Shown piece after piece: positions 54,768-61,769 of a DNA stretch of 64,000 nucleotides (position 1 is the stretch's first letter; each line of letters starts with the position of its first letter). The notes beneath the pieces were generated by a model. That model had not been told where the DNA came from. It did no database searches and saw only the letters and a program-made list of their open reading frames with translations. Source of the DNA: Anodontia alba (taxonomy: Eukaryota > Mollusca > Bivalvia > Lucinida > Lucinidae); the NCBI GenBank assembly GCA_964016985.1, contig OZ024825.1:44515523-44579522 (forward strand), written 5' to 3'. The position numbers were made by a program, and so were the translations under genes.

Positions 54768-54983
54768 TTAACCCTCGAAGCGCTTAGCATATTCAGCAGA
54801 CGGCATTTTCATTTTCTTTTTCTTCTTATTTTCCTGTGTAAATTAAGCGTGGCGTAACATGTGAATAGTCTGCTAGACAGACGATTCACATGAAATGTTC
54901 AGCCTTATTTTCACTGTAAAATACTAAAACAGTTAGATCGACGTCTCCTCTAGAATTTTCAGCAGTGCTTCAGGGGTTCAAAC
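54768..54983. mobile_element. gamma-core TTAA MITE, decayed right end
   Basis: TTAA|CCCTCGAAGCGCTTAGC, ATTCAGCAGACGG, then a palindrome with GAATAGTCTGCTAGACAGACG. The right end lacks a clean TTAA. Confidence 0.65.
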
Positions 54984-55633
54984 TATTTTCTTGGCAGCCG
55001 CAGCACGTGCAAAGTGACACGGGAAAAATGGGCCAGCCTGGATAAAAGTGCTTGTCACATGAAAATGAATGTAGGAAGATTCAGGCGACCACCACCCTTA
55101 ATCCAAAACTAAAACTGGGCGATTAGAAATCATCCGAGGCTTTGGGCCAAATACGTCGCCGGCCTTGCGTATTGGGGCTACCAGCTGTTGTTCGGCCATA
55201 CCCTTTGACATTCCGCAGCTGAAACATAAAAAAATCAGTCGCAGAGTTGGTTGTCGGAAGCATTTTATGTAAGTGGATATTGCAGTCTGATCCTGCTGCC
55301 GCTAGCACTAGTAAACGAGGGTAAGTATTATAATCGCAGTTGTAACAATTTTTGTTTGATTATCGTCGTGTGAGAGAATGATCTGAGTGGTCAAACTTAC
55401 CTGTACAGAATAATCTGTCGCCACTCGCAAATACTCGTAAACACTCCGAATATCATGGGTACACTGAGGTCCGCTAATGTCCTCGGAATATCGAGCGCAT
55501 AACTTCGAGTAAATTTTTTTCACTCGGAATGGTTTACTCCAAACCACTCGGCGGAAAATCGCGGATTGTAAAATTGGTCCGCGAAATGAAAAAAAAAATT
55601 GGTTCTTTTACCTGAGCCGTACTGTAAGTAGAC

Positions 55634-55859
55634 TTAACTTTTACCTCTCCCAGGCAAATTCAGCAGATGACAAATAGTCTATATTTTTTATTTACACGAC
55701 TTGTATTTATTTTTTCCAGAAAATGGGCTTTGTGACATTTCTTGCAAATTAGGAGACAGTTTGCATGAAATGTCAAAGCCTTTTTTTCTCAGAAAAATTA
55801 GAAAAAAATATTTCAGATTATCGTCTGCTGAAATTTTTTCTCAGCATGCCAAGCGTTAA
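55634..55859. mobile_element. gamma-core TTAA MITE
   Basis: TTAA|CTTTTACCTCTCCCAGGC left and CAGCATGCCAAGCG|TTAA right; core GTGACATTTCTTGCAAATTAG pairs with TTTGCATGAAATGTC. Confidence 0.75.
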
Positions 55860-56164
55860 AAAGAAAAGAAAAAAAACAAAAAAAACTCCATTAAAACCAA
55901 TCTCAAAAAGCCCAAATTATTATGACAGATTTGCCTTAGGGTATTAATGTAGATATCAACTGTATTAATGGCCCTAATCTTTTCTGACAACAGTTGTTTT
56001 GCACTTTGTTATTATCTTGTAACCTGAGAAACCTTTTGCATAAAGACATTGGATGACTTGTACAAATGTAAATATGTTTACAGCTCCAGATAAGGTGCTT
56101 TTTTTCTTTCCTAGTCAAAGAGTACTGGTATATTCTTATTTCTCCACAGAAAATATATGTTGTG
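55860..56164. other. intron, unassigned
   Basis: A-rich run near 55862-55890; nothing else firm. Confidence 0.4.
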
Positions 56165-56372
56165 CTTGTCCTGGTGAATAAATTAAGATGCCACATCCGC
56201 TTCTAATTTTCAGCCAATCAGATCCCTTAATCCAGGTTGTTGATACAAATTCACTTTCTTAATGGCAAACAGAGCAGATCCAGATCAGTTGGCTTCTTCA
56301 GAAGCCAACTGATCTGGATCTACACTGTTTGCAAAGACAGGGTATATCCGGGTTCAGCAAGACTAGGGTTAA
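56165..56372 (-). mobile_element. piggyBac-like TTAA MITE, copy 7
   Basis: Left end decayed (CTTGTCCTGGTGAA); right end AAGACTAGGG|TTAA; hairpin CAGATCAGTTGGCTTCTTC complete. Confidence 0.85.
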
Positions 56373-56593
56373 ATTAAATGCCCCAGGCCTTGTTGAGGGG
56401 CTTCTGATAAGTACCACAACATAAGTTTCCATGGAGAAATAAGACGATTTATGGATTCTCCTCTTGTCTGGAGCTATTTAATTTCCCAAAAAAGCCCCAG
56501 ATAAGCCAAGCATTTTGTGTACTGGAAATCTTGCATATTTTCTTATCTCTGTACCAAACATATTTCTGTGGGTATTTATTAGATCACCTTTAA
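56373..56593. repeat. alpha palindrome half
   Basis: GGGGCTTCTGATAAGTACC and CATGGAGAAATAAG resemble one arm of the alpha core. Confidence 0.5.
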
Positions 56594-56792
56594 GCCAGAG
56601 GACTTTTTAAAGAGGAGTATTTGGTGATAATTCTGGGAGAATTTTTCTCATTTCTCCATAAAAATGTAATTATGTTGTGGGGTACTCATTAGAAGTGCCT
56701 TGGCGAGGCACTTCTAATGAGTACCAAAAACATATGTTTTTATGGAGAATTGGAGAAAATTATTCCAGAATTATCACAAAATACTCCTCCTA
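56594..56792. mobile_element. palindromic MITE, alpha core with GAGGAGTATTT ends
   Basis: Outer AGAGGAGTATTTGGTGATAA pairs with TTATCACAAAATACTCCTCC; alpha stem in the centre. Same subtype as 44191-44430 and 59397. Confidence 0.85.
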
Positions 56793-57399
56793 AACATGTG
56801 TTCTGCCATAGCCATGGTAATTATTAAATATCTTTAAGTTAGATGAGTACATGTACCTTGTAACGATAGTGAAAGTTTTTTGTGTTGAAATAATCAACAA
56901 TTAATATGATATACTTTCCTTATCTGTTTTTTGTGTTGATATAATAAACCAAATATGAAATACATTGTCATTCCTATGTAAAATGTATAATCTGAGCCAG
57001 CACACAAGATCTACAATAAGACATGCAGCCAGCAAAGATTCAGATCATCTTGCGCATCTGTTCAGTCAGATCAGAGTCTTCACTGATCACATGCCTTCTA
57101 CAGCCTCCGGGCTATCCGAAGAGAGATGAACCTTGCCATACTGGTAATAATTCCTAATAGATTATGTTGAGAATGATTTTTCATGGAGTAAGCTTGTTTA
57201 AATTTGCAATATTTTAAATTAGTTTCAGCAGTTTGCCTAAAGATTGAGATGATCTACAGTATATTGTATTTTGAGCAAGGCATCGCAGATTTATTTAAAA
57301 AGAAAGTAACCCAAACATTATTCAAAGAAAACAATTTGATTACTTTTATTTGATATGAATGTCATTTTCAGTTGTGAAAACGCGCAATCTACAAAGTTG
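56793..57399 (+). other. intron, unassigned
   Basis: 57020-57090 has a CAGCAAAGATTCAGATCATC repeat phrase. No exon. Confidence 0.45.
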
Positions 57400-57545
57400 A
57401 TGGAGGTGTGTGTGTTGGGGGAGTGGGGTGGGCAGGGAGGGGGGCAGGGAAGGGTGGGGCTCAGGCAGAGGGCAGGTGGGGGGTAGTATGGGGGCCAAAC
57501 ATTCTCTCTGAGGGGGCAGGTGGGGGGGTGGGGGGCAAACATTCT
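57400..57545 (+). repeat. G-rich tract with quadruplex potential
   Basis: At least a dozen runs of three to seven G on the plus strand (for example GGGGGAGTGGGGTGGGCAGG). GGGGGCCAAACATTCT and GGGGGGCAAACATTCT occur as a near-direct repeat. It ends about 80 bp before the EGF exon acceptor. Confidence 0.85.
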
Positions 57546-57626
57546 GTTTTCTCTTAAAACATTGTTTTGTATATGTGACTATAACATTGTGTCATTTAAA
57601 TGGAAAGTTTTGAATTTTTATTTCAG

Positions 57627-57773
57627 TTGTTGTTCCATGTAATACTGAAGGAAAGTTTGGTTGGAAATGTAAATTTACATGCCATTGTAAAAATGGGGAA
57701 GACTGTGATAAGGAGACGGGACACTGTGGTAGTGGCTGTGAGGATGGAAGATATGGGATAGGCTGCCAGTTTG
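57627..57773 (+). CDS. internal exon, eight-cysteine EGF-like module
   Basis: A 147-bp exon lies between TTTTATTTCAG and TTTG|GTAAAA. It encodes 48 full codons, with both introns in phase 1. The translation holds eight cysteines in the order C, FGWKC, TCHC, EDC, GHC, SGC and GIGC, with GKFGWKC and GRYGIGC. This matches the laminin/scavenger-receptor-F type of EGF-like repeat common in multiple-EGF proteins and in extracellular parts of invertebrate receptors. It would fold outside the cell and mediate protein binding. A symmetrical 1-1 exon is the classic shuffled-module form. The next exon, 3.3 kb away, is a kringle in the same phase. EGF followed by kringle recalls urokinase, tPA and HABP2, but those have six-cysteine EGF domains, so the similarity may be convergent. 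What the whole protein is cannot be told from this window. Confidence 0.9.
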
Positions 57774-57819
57774 GTAAAAATAATTATTACACCACAACTT
57801 CTTCATATCTCTTGATAAG

Positions 57820-57970
57820 GCACTTTTTCAACAAAAAAGTATCTATATTTTTCTTATTTCTCAACAAAAACATATGTTGTGGGTACTCATTAGAAGCACC
57901 TTGCCAAGGCGCTTCTAATGAGTACCCACAACATATGTTTTCGTTGAGAAATAAGAAAATTATTTACCTG
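57820..57970. mobile_element. palindromic MITE, alpha core, in the EGF-kringle intron
   Basis: Outer CTTGATAAGG pairs with CTCTTATCTAG; stem GTTGTGGGTACTCATTAGAA. Begins about 50 bp after the exon donor. Confidence 0.9.
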
Positions 57971-58026
57971 ATACCAACTCTTATCTAGACCTATGTTCTT
58001 TATAACACTATCGCTGGGATTCAAAA

Positions 58027-58609
58027 AGTTTCCTGTGGGTTCGACCCCCGGTGGGTCGGCAACATTCTTTGGTGGAGATTGATCATGAAAAATTTTCTAC
58101 AGTTATTCTCTCCCTTCCACTGATTCAAGAAGGGCAGTTGTTAGTTTCTGGCGAAAGAATGTGTACAATACTTGTTAACAGTTTAGAGGACTAAGTCTGC
58201 CCAGTAAAAGTGCGGTTAGGTAAATTCTCCCTGCGCCGGCCTCGCTGGCTCAGTTGGGTGCGCCATCCAACTGGAGACCAGGAGGTCGCCGGTTCAACCC
58301 TCGCCGAGGTTGGCAACAGTCTTTCGTGGAGATTGATCATGAAATATTTTCTACGGTCATTCTCTCCCTTCCACTGATTCAAGAAGGGCAGTTGTCAGTT
58401 TCTGGTGAAAGAATGTACATAATATTGGTTAGCCGCTTAGAGGACTAAGCCTGCCCAGTAAACGTGTGGATAGGTAAACTGACCATGCTCGACATGACCC
58501 CATTGGATTGACTGGGCCGTAAAACCTCAACACAAACAAACAAACAAACTCACCCTGCTCTACATGACCCCACTGGGTTTACTGGGCCATAAAATCTCAA
58601 CACAGATGA
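58027..58609 (+). mobile_element. SINE family A (older copy), split by a younger SINE
   Basis: Left part 58027-58234 starts at the B box (GGGTTCGACCCCCGG) and stops at GGTTAGGTAAA. The right part 58559-58609 resumes with CTACATGACCCCACTGGG and the normal tail. The gap is filled by the next element. Confidence 0.9.
58235..58545 (+). mobile_element. SINE family A (younger copy), nested
   Basis: Full length from GCCGGCCTCGCTGGCTCAG to (ACAA)n. The flanks AAATTCTCCCTGC (58222-58234) and AAACTCACCCTGC (58546-58558) are an 11/13 target duplication in the older SINE. Confidence 0.95.
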
Positions 58610-58621
58610 ATAAAAACCGTA

Positions 58622-58712
58622 TTGTATCCAAACAAAAATGTATAGATTAGATAGAAAAATGACCATAAATGGTCATTTTTCTATATAATCTATACATTTT
58701 TGTAGGATACAA
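58622..58712. repeat. short foldback, ~40-bp arms
   Basis: TTGTATCCAAACAAAAATG ... GAAAAATGACCAT pairs with ATGGTCATTTTTC ... GGATACAA, nearly perfectly. Confidence 0.85.
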
Positions 58713-58762
58713 CACTTTCAGTGTCCCCCAAAATTAAACCATTTTATATCTTAAACTATCTT

Positions 58763-59303
58763 AATAATAATAATAATAATAATAATAATCGACTTTATGT
58801 ATAGAGGGTAACACATTTAGTAATCTAGTACTAATCTTCCATGTGGCCCTCTTTTTTCCTGGATAGAAACCAGTACTAAGCAATGTGGATAAAGTCTCTT
58901 GCTCAAGGAAACCGGTTCAACCCTCGCCGAGGTTGGCAACAGTCTTTCGTGGAGATTGATCATGAAATATTTTCTACGGTCATTCTCTCCCTTCCACTGA
59001 TTCAAGAAGGGCAGTTGTCAGTTTCTGGTGAAAGAATGTACATAATATTGGTTAGCCGCTTAGAGGACTAAGCCTGCCCAGTAAACGTGTGGATAGGTAA
59101 ACTGACCATGCTCGACATGACCCCATTGGATTGACTGGGCCGTAAAACCTCAACACAAACAAACAAACAAACTCACCCTGCTCTACATGACCCCACTGGG
59201 TTTACTGGGCCATAAATCTCAAGGAAACAACACTTGCAGTTAGTGGGGATCGAACCCGGTACCTCTCGATCTCGAGTCCGACGCTTTACCACTGCACCAC
59301 AAA
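58763..59303 (-). mobile_element. tRNA-derived SINE, family V-like, minus strand, interrupted
   Basis: Reverse complement: GTGCAGTGGTAAAGCGTCGG (A box), CCGGGTTCGATCCCCAC (B box), CCTTGAGCAAGAGACTTTAT, ... CATAAAGTCG and an (ATT)n tail (58763-58790). It is interrupted at 58913-59217 by a truncated SINE A composite. Confidence 0.85.
58913..59217 (+). mobile_element. 5'-truncated composite SINE A insertion
   Basis: Identical, except for one missing A, to 58290-58597: the 3' two-thirds of the younger SINE joined to the tail of the older one. CTCAAGGAAAC is duplicated exactly at 58902-58912 and 59218-59228. Confidence 0.95.
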
Positions 59304-59396
59304 ATGAACCATCTTATAAAACGGTTCCATGGTGTATTGTTATATGCATACATTGTAAATGAACATATTTCTGTATAAGAGGGGACATAGCTCTGA
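59304..59396. other. spacer
   Basis: Short unassigned intron sequence. Confidence 0.4.
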
Positions 59397-59892
59397 CTAA
59401 GGAGGAGTATTTGATGACAATTCTGTGAGATTTTTTCTTATAAAAAAAACATATTTTTCCAGTTTTCGCTCGAAACATACATTATGGATACTCAAAAGCA
59501 CCTTTTGAGTATCCACAATGTATGTTTTGAGCGAAAACTGGAAAAAGTTAGCTCAGAATTATCATCAAATACTTGGAGGTGGTCGGGTGGTGTGAAAGTG
59601 TTGTGTATCTTACGACTTCGGGGCGTCCAACTGATATTGGCTTACAGTTGGGCAAGGCCTGCTATCCTTGTAGCGGGTAAAGGTAGAGGGGGAATGTTTT
59701 TGTTTCTTCTGTTTCATACTTTCATTCCTGTTCCTCTTTCTTCCCTGTTCCTCTCTTTTGTCTCCTCTACTATCTTTTCTATCTCTTTTCTCCCTTTCTC
59801 TGGAAGACAACACAAAATGACCCACAAGGGTTGATGTGTTGTCAAACCCCAGCACAATCAATCAGTCATCAAATACTCCTTAAATCTTTTGG
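59397..59892. mobile_element. palindromic MITE with GAGGAGTATTT ends, split by a retroposon
   Basis: 59397-59573 and 59878-59884 reconstitute the MITE (AAGGAGGAGTATTTGATG ... CATCAAATACTCCTT). The stem is GAAACATACATTATGGATAC with its complement. Confidence 0.85.
59574..59865 (+). mobile_element. retroposon (SINE-like) family F
   Basis: The 292-bp insert has a perfect 12-bp duplication TCATCAAATACT (59562-59573 and 59866-59877). Head TGGAGGTGGTCGGGTGG, GGGCGTCCAACTGATATTGG; pyrimidine-rich middle; tail GACCCACAAGGGTTGATGTG then TCAAACCCCAGCACAATCA. The tail layout resembles that of SINE family A. An A-box-like start is possible; a B box is not clear. Confidence 0.8.
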
Positions 59893-60420
59893 TAGGGATG
59901 TAACAATACATCGAACTATCGATGCATCGCAATAGTGACCTTGGCAACGGTGCTATTGTGATAGTAAAGTGGCAATAGTAATAGTATCGACAATAGTATT
60001 TTTCACTATTGCAATAGTTTCACTACTTCTAAAGATAGAAATATTAGATGTATAAATAGAAATCATAGGTCTATACATAGAAAATACATGTATATGCATG
60101 TTATAACCATAAGGAGGAATGTATTGGAATTCGCATACCAAAACTCTAAAATATACAACACTTTTGGTGTCAGTATATGCTGAGTTCATCAAATATTACA
60201 GCAATAGTCACAGTGGCTTTCAAATAGAATTTTCAATACTGGATGTCATCAAAACTAAAGCTTTATGGATATCTCTGATATTTTTAAGCAAATAATGTTC
60301 CCAATAATTATCGCAGTAGTACTGCAATAGGAACCTGCAATAGTAAAAGTATTGCAATAGTGCTTTTGGCAATAGAAATAGTATCGCAATAGTCATTTTG
60401 GCCTGCAATAGTCAACCCTA
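59893..60420. mobile_element. hAT-like MITE with 8-bp duplication
   Basis: Ends TAGGGATGTAACAATACATC and GCAATAGTCAACCCTA; many GCAATAGT/ACTATTGC subterminal repeats. The flanks TCTTTTGG and TCCTTTGG (59885-59892, 60421-60428) are an 8-bp duplication with one mismatch. Confidence 0.9.
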
Positions 60421-60545
60421 TCCTTTGGGCAATATATACCGTAGATAAAATTTCACTTATCTCCATGAAAACATGGGCACATATATACATTATGTATTCA
60501 ATTTGCTTTACTATGATGCAGTTCTAATAGGTACCCAGAATATGC
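60421..60545. other. spacer
   Basis: Short unassigned intron sequence. Confidence 0.4.
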
Positions 60546-60772
60546 TTAACCCATTGTGTACTGAATAGACTCTCCCACACTATATATTGGAAGAGTCCAA
60601 TTTCAATTTTAGGTATGTCCGGCTATGAATTTACATATTCATAGAGAAAAATGACTGAACTATTTGCAAACAGTGGAGAACCTGATCAGACGCCGCATTC
60701 TGCAGCGTCTGATCTGGGTCTGCACTATTTGCCAGTTACCCTTTTACGGGTCTCCTGACTACAATGGGTTAA
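60546..60772 (+). mobile_element. TTAA MITE, second piggyBac-like family
   Basis: TTAA|CCCATTGTGTACTGAAT and GACTACAATGGG|TTAA ends; hairpin GATCAGACGCCGCATTCTGC with near-complement off-centre. Confidence 0.9.
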
Positions 60773-61037
60773 TAGGTTTATTCTGATTTTTGCTACAAAA
60801 GGATCTATAAATACCTTATGGAAACAAATATAATGAGTATTCACAAGTTATCTTTTCATGCTGACATAAGAAAAATATAGATACCTTTCGTGTCTTGTTT
60901 TTAGCTGACATGTTAAATGTAGTTGTTTATATCTAGAAAAGATTACTAAGGGAAGATGATATACTTAATATTAATTATTTTAAAAAACAAAATACAAATG
61001 AAATGCAAATAATATGTATTTTGTTTTGTATTTTTAG
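60773..61037 (+). other. intron sequence before the kringle exon
   Basis: AT-rich, with a T-rich acceptor tract (TTGTTTTGTATTTTTAG). Confidence 0.6.
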
Positions 61038-61313
61038 GTGATTGGTTTATATATGGTGAGAGTCAAGGAAAAAATTATCAAGGAAAGATAGGTAAAACAT
61101 CAGATAATGCCACTTGTCTAAACTGGAATGACCATAGAGTTCTACTGAATGGCTATGAGGCCCAGCACTTTCCTGACAACCAGATTCCTGGTCCATACTG
61201 TAGGAACCCAAGAGATCCTAAAACAGGGGCTTATGCCTCCAGTCCATGGTGTTATATAGATAAAGGAACTACACTGCCACAATTCAGCTTCTGTAACAAT
61301 CTAATGCTATTAG
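61038..61313 (+). CDS. internal exon, kringle domain lacking the C1-C6 cysteine pair
   Basis: A 276-bp exon lies between TATTTTTAG and TTAG|GTATGT. It has 91 full codons and phase-1 introns at both ends. Kringle landmarks appear in order: GKNYQGKIGKTSDNATCLNW near residues 10-30, FPDNQIPGPYCRNPRD near 46-61, SPWCYID near 70 and FSFCNN near 83. Kringles are disulfide-linked ligand-binding modules of extracellular proteases and receptors, usually with six cysteines paired 1-6, 2-4 and 3-5. Here the first (before GKNYQG) and the last (after FCNN) are both absent, while cysteines 2 to 5 remain. Losing both partners of one bond suggests a stable variant rather than random decay, though the last could lie in the next exon. 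No protease domain is visible; downstream exons lie beyond the LINE or the window. Confidence 0.9.
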
Positions 61314-61769
61314 GTATGTACAGTTTTTATTTGAAGAGGAAATTTCGCTATTTAAACCTTTGCCAGCTAGTGGCAACTTTTGTCGTCTGCTGATAACAGG
61401 GTTCGCATAGGCTTGAAAAGTACTTGAAAATGAAGGGCAGTCTTGAAAAGTCCTTGAAAACAAAATTTGTCTTGAAAAGCCCTTGAAAACTGACCATAGG
61501 GCATAGACCTTGAAAAGTACTTGAATTTCACATTTTCTTGTGTTCTAGACAATTTTAAATCTCTGTGAGAATCAAAAGTAAAGTTCCTAAAAAAATCGGC
61601 AAGTTTCGAGTAAAGACAGATGAGCAGGAGTTCCATAACTAAAGAGTTTGAATGTGCTGGGCGCGAAAACAAAGTTCGAATACACATAGGTTCGAATGAT
61701 TCGTACTTGGATGTTTGGATTGTCTCCCTTGCAGACTGGTACTTGGCGATTTTGATAACTTTTATTACT
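61314..61769 (+). mobile_element. intron with a hAT-like left end
   Basis: CAGGGTTCGCATAGGCTTG at 61397, followed by several CTTGAAAAGTACTTGAAA repeats (to about 61520), looks like the left end of a hAT-like MITE. A right end was not found before the LINE. Confidence 0.45.

Larger units (their letters stand above)
51339..55624. mobile_element. 4.3-kb TA-flanked DNA transposon, internally decayed
   Basis: Ends are 28-bp inverted repeats starting CAGTACAGCTCAGGTAAAAG (left) and, read inward from the right, CAGTACGGCTCAGGTAAAAG, differing at two positions. TA is duplicated at 51337-51338 and 55625-55626. Both flanks join to the sequence of the empty R2 paralogue around 49995, so the two ends belong to one insertion. 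Subterminal regions on both sides are CpG-richer and carry repeated ATTCCGAG/CTCGGAAT and GCGAAGTTATGCG motifs. TA target and CAG ends suggest a pogo/mariner-related element. No intact transposase is seen; the interior holds later insertions (SINEs, palindromes). On the minus strand a donor ACAG|GTAAGT near 55400 and an acceptor TTTTATGTTTCAG near 55220 lie just inside the right end and may be remnants of a spliced transposase gene (speculative). Confidence 0.85.

Noticed and set aside
55123..55547. Two-exon transposase gene near the right end of the 4.3-kb element
   Set aside because: A donor and acceptor are visible on the minus strand, but the resulting frame is short, overlaps subterminal repeats and shows no transposase motif.
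45474..60772. CRISPR-like array of hairpins
   Set aside because: The hairpin copies are hundreds to thousands of bases apart, each within its own TTAA-bounded element, with no regular spacers and in a eukaryotic genome.
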